The notes: generated by a model from the sequence alone, not told the origin. A stretch of 28,674 nt of DNA from Proteobacteria bacterium ST_bin16 (GCA_002083595.1 MSXT01000025.1:7727-36400); one strand, 5' to 3'; shown: positions 5,523 to 14,067, counted from the first letter of the stretch. Numbers and translations: made by a program.

Positions 5523-6863
5523 TTATTTACTTTTCTTTAAACGCAAAGTCACGCAGAGACCGCCAGTTGGATTGTTCTCGATCAGTAGTTCTCCACCGTA
5601 CACCTGCATGATATCGCGCACAATCGCCAAGCCGATGCCGTGACCAGGGGTGGATTGGTCGGCGCGCACACCACGTTCCAGGATTCTGGCGATTTCATGC
5701 GACGGGATGCCGGGGCCGTCGTCCTTGACTTGAATCACTACCTGATTTTCCTGATAATCCGCCTTTAAATGGATGCTGCTGCGGCACCATTTAAAGGCGT
5801 TGTCGACCAGATTACCGAGCAGTTCCATTAAATCGCCTTCGTCGATGCGCAGGCCAATGCTGTCATCGATGGCGACGGTTATTGCAGGCTGTTTGTTACG
5901 GTAGGCTTTGGTGACAGTGTTAACGATCCGGTCGGCCATCGGGCGTAACAGAATCAATCCCATGCCCGGTGAGCTGCCGGCGGTTGCGGCGCGGCGCAGC
6001 TGGTACTGGATCGTGTTGTCCATGCGGTCGATTTGTTCCTGAATTGTTTTGCGCCGGATGGTTTCATCGTCTTCACTATGAATGGCGCCCTGTAGAACGG
6101 CAAGCGGTGTCTTGAGGCTGTGCGCCAGGTCGGCGAGGCCGTTGCGGTAGCGTTTTTGCTGTTTGTGCTCATGCGCGATCAGAGAGTTGATGCTGTCGGT
6201 CAGCAACTGGAGCTCGCTCGGATAAACGCCTTTCAGCCTTTCCTGTTGACCGGATTCGATCGCGGCAAGCTCTACCGATACCTTGCGCAATGGCTGCAAG
6301 CCCCAGCGCAGTACCAGCATTTGCGTGGCTAACAGCAAAACGGCCATGACACCGAGCCAACCCCACAGATCTTCGCGATAACGGTCGATTTGCGCTTCAA
6401 ACAGCACAGAATCGCTGATGACATTGAAGGTCAGCGGATGATCGCCGGAAGGTGTCTCCCAGGCCACACCATAGCGGTAGATAAAATGCGGTTCGTCGTT
6501 AATCGTGATTTGCTCGAATTCTTTTTTGCCTTTTTCCAGCAAAGTAAAGGGAGGAATTTGCTCGTTCAGCGATGAGGTGGAACGCCAGGCGATGGTGTTG
6601 CCCGGGCCGATGATGAAGGCATAAGTATCCGAGTTCACATGGCCGAGTTCCGCATCAAATAAGTTAGTCGGCACATTCAGCTCGCCGGAATCTTCCACTT
6701 CGGCGTCACCCATCAGCATCAGTACCTTCGCAAACAAGCGGTCTTTGACGCCGACGCGGGCACTGTCATAAAAGGCGCGATCCAGTGTCCAGGCGATGCC
6801 GACGATAAAAATCAATAACACCAGCGTTGCGCTGAATAAAATGCGCCGGTTGAGCGACATCAT
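5523..6863 (-). CDS. PhoQ-like sensor histidine kinase
   Basis: An inner-membrane kinase paired with the OmpR-type regulator just upstream. Transmembrane helix 1 is at about 8-28 and helix 2 at about 166-186, with a ~135-residue periplasmic sensor region between, similar in size to PhoQ. A linker follows, then the phospho-acceptor box DLAHSLKTPLAVLQ with His248, the N box (ELLGNLVDNAFKW), DDGPGIP and GHGIGLAIVRDIMQVYGG. The frame can be extended to a GTG at 6878, but that GTG directly abuts its only GGAG. ATG 6863, which overlaps the regulator's TGA as ATGA, is the more likely start; ATG 6860 is also possible. The signal (Mg2+, other metals, peptides) cannot be read from the sequence. Confidence 0.9.
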   Translation of the reverse strand: MMSLNRRILFSATLVLLIFIVGIAWTLDRAFYDSARVGVKDRLFAKVLMLMGDAEVEDSGELNVPTNLFDAELGHVNSDTYAFIIGPGNTIAWRSTSSLNEQIPPFTLLEKGKKEFEQITINDEPHFIYRYGVAWETPSGDHPLTFNVISDSVLFEAQIDRYREDLWGWLGVMAVLLLATQMLVLRWGLQPLRKVSVELAAIESGQQERLKGVYPSELQLLTDSINSLIAHEHKQQKRYRNGLADLAHSLKTPLAVLQGAIHSEDDETIRRKTIQEQIDRMDNTIQYQLRRAATAGSSPGMGLILLRPMADRIVNTVTKAYRNKQPAITVAIDDSIGLRIDEGDLMELLGNLVDNAFKWCRSSIHLKADYQENQVVIQVKDDGPGIPSHEIARILERGVRADQSTPGHGIGLAIVRDIMQVYGGELLIENNPTGGLCVTLRLKKSK

Positions 6864-7546
6864 GACGATTTGTTGCACTCCAGCGTGAAGCGATAGCCAC
6901 GTCCGCGCATGGTTTCGATCGGATTCAAGGTGCCCTCGGGGTCGAGTTTGCGGCGCAGCCTGCCGACCATCACTTCGAGCACGTTACTGTCGCGATCTTC
7001 GTCGTGAGGGTAGAGATAATCAGCCAAAGTATGCTTGGATAGCACTTCACCGTGATGACGCACCAGTTCCTCCAGCAGGCGGTATTCAAACGAGGTCAGT
7101 TCGATGATCTCTCCATTGACGGTAACGGATTGAGCCGTGACATCGAGCGTGATCGGGCCGCATTTCAGGAGGGTTTGCGGTATGCCGGTAGAGCGGCGCA
7201 ACAGTGCTTTGACTCGGGCTTGCAGCTCCTCCATCTGGAATGGCTTGGTCAGGTAATCATCCGCGCCCATTTCCAGTCCTTGTACTTTGTCTTGCCAGCT
7301 ACTACGCGCGGTTAGAATCAGAATCGGCAACAGGCTGCCACGTTCGCGCAATGCTTTGATAATCTCCAAACCGGATTTGCTGGGCAGGCCGATATCGATA
7401 ATGGCAGCATCGAGCGGGTATTCGATGGCGAGAAACAATCCTTCATCGCCGTTGCTGGATGTGTCGACCATATAACCGGCCGCTTCCAATTGCTGCCGGA
7501 TCTGGTTTTGTAAGCGGAATTCGTCTTCAATGACCAGGATGCGCAT
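6860..7546 (-). CDS. PhoP/QseB-like OmpR-family response regulator
   Basis: A 228-residue regulator. The receiver domain has the acidic pair ED at 7-8, phospho-acceptor Asp51 (AAIIDIGLP) and the lysine in DDYLTKPF. A winged-helix DNA-binding domain follows (LTSFEYRLLEELVRHHGEVLSKHTL, cut by wing residues, then SNVLEVMVGRLRRKL and TMRGRGYRF). AGGAG lies eight bases before ATG 7546. It overlaps the kinase start by 4 bp (ATGA), so the pair is coupled. OmpR-family regulators bind direct repeats spaced by one helical turn; such a repeat lies upstream of the His-rich gene at 8369-8386. Confidence 0.92.
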   Translation of the reverse strand: MRILVIEDEFRLQNQIRQQLEAAGYMVDTSSNGDEGLFLAIEYPLDAAIIDIGLPSKSGLEIIKALRERGSLLPILILTARSSWQDKVQGLEMGADDYLTKPFQMEELQARVKALLRRSTGIPQTLLKCGPITLDVTAQSVTVNGEIIELTSFEYRLLEELVRHHGEVLSKHTLADYLYPHDEDRDSNVLEVMVGRLRRKLDPEGTLNPIETMRGRGYRFTLECNKSS

Positions 7547-7606
7547 CGTTTACTCCTGCGTACATAATAATTTGCTTGGTTGAACCATGGGATTGCAGTG
7601 TGCGTA

Positions 7607-7897
7607 CTAATGAGTTGAAATGACCGTGCCATCCAGCGCATTGATCAGAACCATATGGACTGTGCCTTGGTTACTGAGAATTTTGATGCGGTAAGTATGA
7701 TCGGTCTGATTGATCGCCAGCACGCGGCCTTTGAAATGCTGTTGCGCGATGGCGATTGCCCGCTGCTCCGTGATGCCGGTAGCCGGATCGTTTTGCGTGG
7801 GATGTTCATTGACCACACTATGCCTGCCGGCTGTCGCGGGCGTGAGTGCACTGATCGCTAGCAGCGCAATGATTGAAATTTTCCACCATCTATTCAT
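7607..7897 (-). CDS. PepSY-domain periplasmic protein
   Basis: A small exported protein upstream of the regulator and kinase genes on the same strand. The N-terminus is a signal peptide (MNRWWKISIIALLAISAL, then TPATAG). The rest is one PepSY domain: GITEQRAIAIAQQHFKGRVL, then HTYRIKILSNQGTVHMVLINALDGTVI. PepSY proteins often sit beside OmpR-type two-component genes and are thought to modulate the sensor or periplasmic proteases. An ATG five codons earlier (7912) is also in frame, but it has no ribosome site and would put hydrophobic residues ahead of the positive charges; neither start has a strong site. The 60-bp gap to the regulator suggests one operon. Confidence 0.82.
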   Translation of the reverse strand: MNRWWKISIIALLAISALTPATAGRHSVVNEHPTQNDPATGITEQRAIAIAQQHFKGRVLAINQTDHTYRIKILSNQGTVHMVLINALDGTVISTH

Positions 7898-7935
7898 AAA
7901 CAACAATCCCATACGTTGGAGGTAGAAATCAGGCT

Positions 7936-7968
7936 GGCAACAGGTACGGTATTTTCATGCCTGTTACC
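7936..7968. repeat. Inverted repeat after the His-rich gene
   Basis: GGCAACAGG and CCTGTTACC pair with one mismatch across 15 nt, between the stop of the His-rich gene (7983) and the PepSY start. There is no T run. It is either a weak terminator of the His-rich transcript or an operator for the PepSY operon. Confidence 0.35.
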
Positions 7969-7982
7969 AGTCACAACGCGCA

Positions 7983-8297
7983 TCAGAAGCGTATCATAAA
8001 GTCCATATTTCCGGTATTAATGCCCATCATCATTTGCGGAGGGACAACGTATACCGGCGCTGGGTAGTAATTATAGTTATATTGTGCTGGCGGATAATAT
8101 CCGCGTGGCTGGCTATAACCATAATTATATCCGCCACCGATGAAATGCTGGTGGTGATGGCGATGCCCGTGGTCATGGTGATGATGATGGTGGCGATGAT
8201 GACCTCTGCCTGCTTGCGCAAGCGATGGGGCGGCCAAAGTGACAGCTAAACACAAGGCAAGCATAAGACCGGATAATTTTATTTTTCTGGTTTCCAT
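7983..8297 (-). CDS. Histidine-rich secreted protein
   Basis: A 104-residue exported protein of no named family. The start is firm: GGAG eight bases before the ATG. A signal peptide (METRKIKLSG, a hydrophobic stretch, APSLAQA) is cut at about residue 29. Mature residues about 31-51 are nearly all His with some Arg, Asp and Gly (HHRHHHHHHDHGHRHHH). A Tyr/Pro/Gly-rich segment follows (YNYGYSQPRGYYPP), then VYVVPPQMMMG. A histidine run of this kind in the periplasm binds Ni2+, Zn2+ or Cu2+ ions in known examples. It lies upstream of the PepSY-regulator-kinase genes on the same strand. Metal storage or buffering is inferred from composition only. Confidence 0.75.
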   Translation of the reverse strand: METRKIKLSGLMLALCLAVTLAAPSLAQAGRGHHRHHHHHHDHGHRHHHQHFIGGGYNYGYSQPRGYYPPAQYNYNYYPAPVYVVPPQMMMGINTGNMDFMIRF

Positions 8298-8368
8298 TTT
8301 ATTCTCCTCTCAGTTGTTAGTTGTTCATGCAAATTGATTGCTGATGGAGCCAATCTACGCCGTTTTGT

Positions 8369-8386
8369 CTGAATGAAAACTGAATG
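8369..8386. promoter_or_regulatory. Direct repeat with 11-bp period, candidate PhoP-like box
   Basis: On the minus strand this reads CATTCAG-TTTT-CATTCAG: two identical heptamers one helical turn apart, 72 bp upstream of the His-rich gene ATG. PhoP/QseB-type regulators bind this kind of repeat. No equally clear copy is seen upstream of the PepSY gene or the porin. Confidence 0.45.
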
Positions 8387-8480
8387 GAGAAAGTAGCGAG
8401 TTGAATGATGTTTGGTTTACTCGGTAATGCTCGTGAGTAGAATATTTGAACATTGTTCGCTGTCTTTTTTCATAACCGCC

Positions 8481-9836
8481 TTAAAACGGTAAGACGAAAT
8501 CCAGCGAAAATAAAATTTGATCCTTGTTGCCTGCGAACGGCCGGTAAGCTGAGGTTTTATAGGCATCAACCCGGTCGTAGCGAATATTTGAACGGATATT
8601 CAATTTTTTGATGAAATCCCACTGGGATTTAAATGTTCTGGCTATTTTCCAGTTAATACCGGCGGTGAAGTTATAGTAGTCGGCGGGTGCGATCGTTACG
8701 CTGTTGATGTTGCTGGCGTAACTGGCGGGTATACCATTGATATTGTTGGTGGCGGCTGCAACGCGGAACGGTGAGGGATTGCGGAAGCCATCTTGATCGC
8801 GGAACCATTCGCCGCGTATGCCGACCGATACGTTATCGGTAAGGTCGTGGTATAAATGCGCAATTGCGCTGAACCATTCGGCGTCTTTGACGACATTGTT
8901 GTATTTGAGATTATTCAGCAAAACACCGCCGGCATGGCCATGAACATGGTGTAGAACTATCTGAGTCTGCGGTGTGATCTTGTGTTGCAGCACGACATTA
9001 TAAAAACCCCATATTTCGCTGCTTTGTTCCGAAGTTTTACCATAAGTGCCGGAAAGATGGAATGAAGTCGCTTTATCGTCGCTGCTCCAGGTAAAACCGG
9101 TAATGCCGTTCCAATTTTTCAACTGTTTGTCCCAACCTGCGTCCCATCCGCCGTTGGCGCTGCCGGTGAGCGGACCGCCCAGAATCAGCCAATTGGAATT
9201 GATTTTGTAATTGAAGAGCACACCGGTGTGCGTGAACGGCTCGCCAATATTTAAAGTATACGCGCGCGTATAGAAGAAATTATCCGGCGCCGGAACGGTT
9301 TCGAAGCCGGTTGGTGTATAAAAATGACCGAGCTTGATGTTAAGGCCGTTGCCGATCGGTACATAAGTTTCCAAGAATGCCTGCGGCAAGGCAATACCGT
9401 ATGTGCGCGTGGAGGTGCAGCATAAATTGAGATCCCAGTTGCTTCTTTTTAAGGGGGCGCCAGTATTGACATCGAAGGCGGGTACACCGAAGGCTTGAGT
9501 AAAAATGGCATCGGTGCCGAACATGAAATCAAAGCGTCCGCCGAAATCCCATTTATTGCCTTCCGACACCACGGGGCGGCGCATGAATAGATTCAATTGG
9601 TTCAGTTGAAAGCGATTGGCTTGGTCGGCAAAAATGACCGGGCCGTTATAGCCGCCTGATTGACTGGGATTGAATGTAGCGCCGCCATGAATCCAGCCGC
9701 CGAATTCCAGTTTTTTATAGGTTAGAAATTTTCTCAGCTCATTAGCGTAGAGATTTTCAGTATCCATGAAAAAAACGGAAAAGTAACAAGCAATGGTTAA
9801 CAATAACCATTTTGAATATATCGAACGGCCTTGCAT
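8481..9836 (-). CDS. Outer-membrane beta-barrel porin, BBP2-like
   Basis: A 451-residue outer-membrane protein. The N-terminus is signal-peptide-like (SKWLLLTIACYFSVFF). The body is alternating amphipathic strands with many Asn, Gly, Trp and aromatic girdle residues: FGGWIHGGATF, FQLNQLNLFMRR, WDFGGRFDFMFGTD, IKLGHFYTPTGFETV. It ends in a terminal Phe (FSLDFVLPF), the usual barrel-assembly signal. The block with FMFGTD and GHFYTPTGFE resembles the putative beta-barrel porin-2 (BBP2/OmpL-like) family. The transported solute is unknown. No good ribosome site is seen at the ATG. A CC pair lies at about residues 138-139 (NLCCTS). It is separated from the His-rich gene by 183 bp. Confidence 0.75.
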   Translation of the reverse strand: MQGRSIYSKWLLLTIACYFSVFFMDTENLYANELRKFLTYKKLEFGGWIHGGATFNPSQSGGYNGPVIFADQANRFQLNQLNLFMRRPVVSEGNKWDFGGRFDFMFGTDAIFTQAFGVPAFDVNTGAPLKRSNWDLNLCCTSTRTYGIALPQAFLETYVPIGNGLNIKLGHFYTPTGFETVPAPDNFFYTRAYTLNIGEPFTHTGVLFNYKINSNWLILGGPLTGSANGGWDAGWDKQLKNWNGITGFTWSSDDKATSFHLSGTYGKTSEQSSEIWGFYNVVLQHKITPQTQIVLHHVHGHAGGVLLNNLKYNNVVKDAEWFSAIAHLYHDLTDNVSVGIRGEWFRDQDGFRNPSPFRVAAATNNINGIPASYASNINSVTIAPADYYNFTAGINWKIARTFKSQWDFIKKLNIRSNIRYDRVDAYKTSAYRPFAGNKDQILFSLDFVLPF

Positions 9837-9966
9837 TGGGAAAATGTATGTTTAAAAATGTTTTAATCGGTGGCGTGTGATTCCGGAGTCAATCGGAAGC
9901 GGTGTTTCTGACACGATGTTCCCATTGCTGCTTCAGCATTGACAAGACTGCGGTTACTCCAATTCA

Positions 9967-10030
9967 GCGGGCGCACATTATAGCCATAAAGCCCGCATCG
10001 ATAAATCAGAAATCGGCATAATGAGCCGAT
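9967..10030 (-). terminator. Two hairpins downstream of the HGSNAT-like gene
   Basis: ATCGGC/GCCGAT (10012-10030, 7-nt loop) lies 48 bp past the stop at 10078 and is followed on the minus strand by a T-rich stretch. GCGGGC/GCCCGC (9967-9996, 18-nt loop) follows it. Together they probably end the obgE-proB-HGSNAT transcript. The rest of 9837-10077 shows nothing else. Confidence 0.4.
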
Positions 10031-10077
10031 GTCACGCAGCCGGATCGATTACTGGCGGCATGCTGCACCGGTTGATG

Positions 10078-11187
10078 TTAAAGAAAGCGCAACCAGCTTT
10101 GAGGATGCCGCCATTTCAAATTGCGGTAGGCGCGGCAGATGGGATACAAAATAATCAGCACCAGCAATGTGATCGCGTAGGTCTGTTCCAGGCTGCCGCG
10201 CTCAAACAAAGGTTTCAGTGCCGTCAGCACGGCGAAGTGGGCGAGATAGAAGAATAGCGCGGTTTGCCCGAATACCAGCACAGGGCCGTTGGGGTGGACG
10301 GTTTTTTTCCATGACTCCAAGCGCATCAGCAGCGACAGCACGATCGCCATCAGACCCAGTTCCAGCAGTGTGTACGTGAGACTGGGTGGATATTTGCTGA
10401 CGTGCAGCCAGTGCACCAGAGTGTTGCCTTCCAGGTGCATGAATAGATTGCCATAGCCGTCCAGGCCGCGGATCACCACGAATAGCGTCAATGCAAACCA
10501 GCCGCAGGTCATCAGCAGATGTTCCGGTTTCCATGAGTTGGATTGCTTGGTAAGGAGCCGCTCACCGAATACCCAACCGAGCATCATGATGCCGAGCCAC
10601 GGCAGTGCGGGGTATAACACTGAATACTTTTCACCGAACACCGGGGCAAAGGTGATGGCCAGCCAGAAAGGAACCTCGCCCCCCGGCTGCCACAATGACA
10701 GGAGCAGTAATTCGCCACCGGCGACGATCAGAATCGCCAGCCAGAAAACCGTGCCAGCACCGAAGCGTTGCAGATGCACCATCAGCATCATGCTGATGCC
10801 GATGGCGTACAGCACTTGCAGCACCGGTTTGCCGCCGATCAGCGAGAACAGCGCGATGTCGAGTAATGCGATGAAGGCGCCGCGTAGCAGCAGTTCGCGG
10901 TCAATCGCGGCGATGCTCATGCCTTGTTGTTGCCGCTGGAAATTGCTGATGGCGATCGAGGTACCGGCGAGAAATATAAACGTGGGCGCGCAGATATGAG
11001 TGATCCAGCGGGTGAAAAACTGATCGGCTGCGAACTGAGCGCCCGGTTGGTAGAGTAAAACCGAATCGGCGAAAATGCGCTGGCTGTTGAAAAACCACGA
11101 GGTATGATCGAGCGCCATCAGAATCATGACGATGCCGCGCAGCCAGTCGATGGCGGCGATGCGTTGCGCGTTTTTATCGAGTGGCAT
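10078..11187 (-). CDS. DUF1624/HGSNAT-type membrane acyltransferase-like protein
   Basis: A 369-residue polytopic membrane protein. It opens with RIAAIDWLRGIVMILMALDHTSWFF, split here only by reading, the hallmark of the heparan-alpha-glucosaminide N-acetyltransferase catalytic family (PF07786, DUF1624). The His of the DHT motif is the residue thought to carry the acetyl group in the human enzyme. About ten membrane segments follow, including a PALPWLGIMMLGWVFGE block typical of bacterial members. Bacterial homologues are mostly uncharacterised; the substrate may be a cell-envelope sugar. It starts 19 bp after the proB stop, so it is likely co-transcribed with obgE-proB. Confidence 0.8.
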   Translation of the reverse strand: MPLDKNAQRIAAIDWLRGIVMILMALDHTSWFFNSQRIFADSVLLYQPGAQFAADQFFTRWITHICAPTFIFLAGTSIAISNFQRQQQGMSIAAIDRELLLRGAFIALLDIALFSLIGGKPVLQVLYAIGISMMLMVHLQRFGAGTVFWLAILIVAGGELLLLSLWQPGGEVPFWLAITFAPVFGEKYSVLYPALPWLGIMMLGWVFGERLLTKQSNSWKPEHLLMTCGWFALTLFVVIRGLDGYGNLFMHLEGNTLVHWLHVSKYPPSLTYTLLELGLMAIVLSLLMRLESWKKTVHPNGPVLVFGQTALFFYLAHFAVLTALKPLFERGSLEQTYAITLLVLIILYPICRAYRNLKWRHPQSWLRFL

Positions 11188-11206
11188 GGTTGCGGATTGG
11201 CAGTAA

Positions 11207-12316
11207 TTACAGCAGAACCAGATTGTTCCTGTGAATCAGTTCCGGTTCATCGACATAGCCCAGGATCGCTTCGATTTCACTGCTGGGTTGTTTCAGGATT
11301 TTTTGCGTTTCCACGGCGCTGTAGTTGATCAAGCCGCGCGCGATTTCGCGACCTTCTTCGTCCAGACAGGAAACGGTTTCGCCGCGTTCGAATTCACCAT
11401 TGACGTCAGTCACACCAATCGGCAGCAAGCTTTTGCCGTCATCGATCAGGGCTTTGACCGCGCCTGGGTCAAGCGTAACATAACCGCGCACTTGCAGATA
11501 ATCGGCGAGCCATTGCTTGCGCGCCGCCAGCACCGGTAATTTGGCGACAAAACGGGTACCGATGGCTTCATCCTGGCTCAGGCGCACCAGCACGTTGTCT
11601 TCGTGCCCGGAGGCAACGATTGTGTCCGCGCCGCTGCGTGCCGCGCGTTTGGCCGCGATCACTTTGGTTTGCATGCCGCCGCGGCTGATGGCGCTACCGA
11701 CACCACCGGCCATTTTTTCCAGCGCCGGATCACCGGCGTGAACTTCGGGTAACAATTTTGCGTTGGGATCCTTGCGTGGATCGCTGGTGTACAAACCGGC
11801 CTGATCGGTCAGGATCACGAGCGCGTCGGCTTCCACCAGATTGGTGACCAGTGCCGCGAGCGTGTCGTTATCGCCAAAGCGGATTTCATCGGTGGCGACG
11901 GTATCGTTTTCGTTGATGATCGGAATGATGTTCAGTTTGAGCAGCGTGGTTAACGTCGAGCGTGCATTCAGATAGCGTTTGCGGTTCGACAGATCCTCGT
12001 GCGTCAGTAGCACTTGCGCGGTTTGCAGACCGTACTGCGAGAAGCTCGATGCATAGGCTTGCGCCAGTCCCATCTGACCGACGGCTGCTGCTGCTTGTAA
12101 TTCGTACAGCGCGGTCGGGCGGTTTTCCCAGTTGAGGCGCTGCATGCCTTCGGCGATTGCGCCGGAGGAAACCAGGATGATGTCCTTGCCCATTTGCTTG
12201 AGCGCGGCGATTTGCGCCGCCCAACCGGCCAGTGCGGTGTGGTCGAGCCCTTTGCCTTGATTGGTGACCAGGCTGCTGCCTACTTTGATGATGATACGGC
12301 GTGCTTGCTTTAACAT
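11207..12316 (-). CDS. proB: Glutamate 5-kinase
   Basis: Catalyses ATP-dependent phosphorylation of glutamate to glutamyl-5-phosphate, the first step of proline synthesis. The 369 residues match the E. coli enzyme length. The amino-acid-kinase domain (about 1-255) shows IIIKVGSSLVTNQGKG at the N-terminus, ILVSSGAIAEGM, INENDTVATDEIRFGDND and LVILTDQAGLYTSDP. A C-terminal PUA domain follows from about residue 275 (GYVTLDPGAVKALIDDGKSL, SLLPIGVTDVNGEF). The ATG overlaps the end of obgE by 7 bp, so the two are translationally coupled, as in many betaproteobacteria. Family knowledge says it is feedback-inhibited by proline. Confidence 0.97.
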   Translation of the reverse strand: MLKQARRIIIKVGSSLVTNQGKGLDHTALAGWAAQIAALKQMGKDIILVSSGAIAEGMQRLNWENRPTALYELQAAAAVGQMGLAQAYASSFSQYGLQTAQVLLTHEDLSNRKRYLNARSTLTTLLKLNIIPIINENDTVATDEIRFGDNDTLAALVTNLVEADALVILTDQAGLYTSDPRKDPNAKLLPEVHAGDPALEKMAGGVGSAISRGGMQTKVIAAKRAARSGADTIVASGHEDNVLVRLSQDEAIGTRFVAKLPVLAARKQWLADYLQVRGYVTLDPGAVKALIDDGKSLLPIGVTDVNGEFERGETVSCLDEEGREIARGLINYSAVETQKILKQPSSEIEAILGYVDEPELIHRNNLVLL

Positions 12317-13374
12317 GGATTCGCTAGTTCGTTTTCCGGAATCGGGTTTTCAGGTTGCGGCGGCAGATGCTGTTCCAAGTATTCCATGATGGCGTACGTC
12401 AGGAGCTGGCAGCCTTCGCCCGTCAATGCCGAAATGATGAAGTATTTGTCTTGCCATCCCAGTTTTTCCATAAACTGACGGCAGATCTCGTCGCGTTCGT
12501 CTTCCGGCATCATGTCGGTTTTGTTCATCACCAGCCAGCGCGGTTTTTGATACAGTGCTTCGTCGTATTTTTTCAGCTCTTCAGCCAGTGCTTGGGCTTC
12601 ATGCACGAGATCGGTATCTTCATTCGGCGGCATCATGTCGACCACATGCAGCAGCAGCCGGGTGCGTGTCAAATGTTTCAGGAAGCGATGCCCTAGTCCC
12701 ACACCTTCGGCCGCACCTTCGATCAACCCAGGGATATCGGCCATGACGAAACTGCGGTTCTGGTCGACGCGCACCATGCCGAGGTTCGGTTGTAAGGTGG
12801 TGAACGGATAATCGGCTACTTTCGGGCGCGCGGCCGATACTGCGCGGATGAGCGTGGATTTTCCAGCATTCGGCATGCCGAGCAAGCCCACGTCGGCGAG
12901 CACCTTGAGCTCCAGTTTCAACTCGAGTTCCTGGCCGGGCTCGCCGAAGGTGAATTGCCGTGGTGCGCGATTGGTGCTGGATTTGAAGTGCAGATTGCCG
13001 ATACCACCGTTGCCGCCTTTGGCTAGAAGAATTTTTTGCTGGTCATGCACCAGATCGGCGACGACTTCACCGGTATTGATATCCTTAATCAGCGTGCCGA
13101 CCGGCATGCGTAGGATGATATCTTCTGCGCTTTTCCCATAGCGATCCGAGCCTTGACCGTTTTGGCCATTTTTGGCGCGGTGAATGCGGGCGAAGCGGTA
13201 ATCGATCAAAGTATTGATGTTACGGTCGGCTACGGCGAATACGCTGCCCCCCCGGCCGCCATCGCCGCCATCGGGCCCGCCTTTGGGGATATATTTCTCG
13301 CGCCGGAAGCTGGCGACGCCATCACCGCCTTTGCCTGCCAATACCTGGATAACCGCTTCGTCTATGAACTTCAT
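12310..13374 (-). CDS. obgE: GTPase ObgE/CgtA
   Basis: An essential GTPase involved in large-ribosome-subunit assembly and stress control. The glycine-rich Obg fold (1-158) has KGGPDGGDGGRGG at 31-43. The G domain carries GMPNAGKST (G1, 166-174), DYPFTT (switch I), DIPG (G3, 213-216), NKTD (G4, 284-287) and SA (G5, 315-316). At 354 residues it lacks the long C-terminal extension of some homologues and ends in PENPIPENELANPC. It follows rplU-rpmA, the classic gene order, but a terminator lies between. The ribosome site is weak (AAGGA about 18 bp upstream). It overlaps proB. Confidence 0.97.
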   Translation of the reverse strand: MKFIDEAVIQVLAGKGGDGVASFRREKYIPKGGPDGGDGGRGGSVFAVADRNINTLIDYRFARIHRAKNGQNGQGSDRYGKSAEDIILRMPVGTLIKDINTGEVVADLVHDQQKILLAKGGNGGIGNLHFKSSTNRAPRQFTFGEPGQELELKLELKVLADVGLLGMPNAGKSTLIRAVSAARPKVADYPFTTLQPNLGMVRVDQNRSFVMADIPGLIEGAAEGVGLGHRFLKHLTRTRLLLHVVDMMPPNEDTDLVHEAQALAEELKKYDEALYQKPRWLVMNKTDMMPEDERDEICRQFMEKLGWQDKYFIISALTGEGCQLLTYAIMEYLEQHLPPQPENPIPENELANPC

Positions 13375-13423
13375 AAGTAACTGGTTAATGATTCCTTGCT
13401 GTTTTTACGGCATCCTGCAAACA

Positions 13424-13455
13424 AAAAAGCCCCATCGTTTGCGACAGGGCTTTTT
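13424..13455. terminator. Bidirectional terminator between rpmA and obgE
   Basis: AAAAAGCCC and GGGCTTTTT pair perfectly across 14 nt, with T runs on both strands. It lies 26 bp past the rpmA stop and about 50 bp upstream of obgE, so rplU-rpmA can be expressed as a separate unit. Confidence 0.8.
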
Positions 13456-13480
13456 AAGTAAATCAGGTGTATTTGTTTTT

Positions 13481-13738
13481 TTATGCAGGTATTACGCTTG
13501 CTACTTTGCGTCGTAATGCACCTTTGATACTGAAATTCACTGTTCCCGTCACTTTGGCAAATAAAGTATGATCTTTACCGATGCCGACATTCTCTCCGGG
13601 GTGAACTTGCGTGCCGCGCTGTCTGATGATAATCGATCCGGCTGAGATCAATTCACCGCCGTAGCGTTTAACACCAAGCCGTTTTGAGTGTGAATCGCGT
13701 CCGTTTCTGGAACTTCCGCCCGCTTTCTTATGTGCCAT
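13481..13738 (-). CDS. rpmA: 50S ribosomal protein bL27
   Basis: Ribosomal protein near the peptidyl-transferase centre. The 85 residues match the E. coli length. The N-terminus MAHKKAGGSSRNGRDSHSKR, then LGVKRYGG and IIIRQRGTQVHPG, is diagnostic. It lies 17 bp after rplU with GGAG before its ATG, forming the usual rplU-rpmA operon. Confidence 0.98.
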   Translation of the reverse strand: MAHKKAGGSSRNGRDSHSKRLGVKRYGGELISAGSIIIRQRGTQVHPGENVGIGKDHTLFAKVTGTVNFSIKGALRRKVASVIPA

Positions 13739-13755
13739 TTATTGCTCCTTAAGCC

Positions 13756-14067
13756 TTAAGCTGAAATACCGGTGATTTGTATTTCAGTATAATTCTGCCG
13801 GTGACCTTGATGCTTTTGGTAGTGTTTACGACGGCGCATCTTGAAGATGCGAATTTTGTCGTGACGGCCTTGACCAAGAACCGTCGCACTGACTTTGGCG
13901 CCACTGACAAGCGGTGTGCCCACGGATACTTTGTCATCATCAGCCACCATCAATACCTGATCGATAACAAGCTCACTGCCGTTTTCCACTTGCAGTTGCT
14001 CCACCTTCAGTTTCTCACCCACTTGAATTCGATACTGTTTACCGCCGGTTTTTATGACCGCATACAT
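13756..14067 (-). CDS. rplU: 50S ribosomal protein bL21
   Basis: A 103-residue 23S rRNA-binding ribosomal protein. MYAVIKTGGKQYRIQVGEKL, the GSELVIDQVLMV segment and the basic C-terminal block KMRRRKHYQKHQGHRQ are typical. The frame can be opened to a GTG at 14079, but that codon overlaps the ribosome site (GGAG) of ATG 14067, which gives the standard length. First gene of the rplU-rpmA operon. Confidence 0.98.
   Translation of the reverse strand: MYAVIKTGGKQYRIQVGEKLKVEQLQVENGSELVIDQVLMVADDDKVSVGTPLVSGAKVSATVLGQGRHDKIRIFKMRRRKHYQKHQGHRQNYTEIQITGISA

Noticed and set aside
5523..6878. Longer PhoQ-like kinase from GTG 6878
   Set aside because: The GTG directly abuts its only GGAG, leaving no spacing; ATG 6863 overlaps the regulator stop as ATGA.
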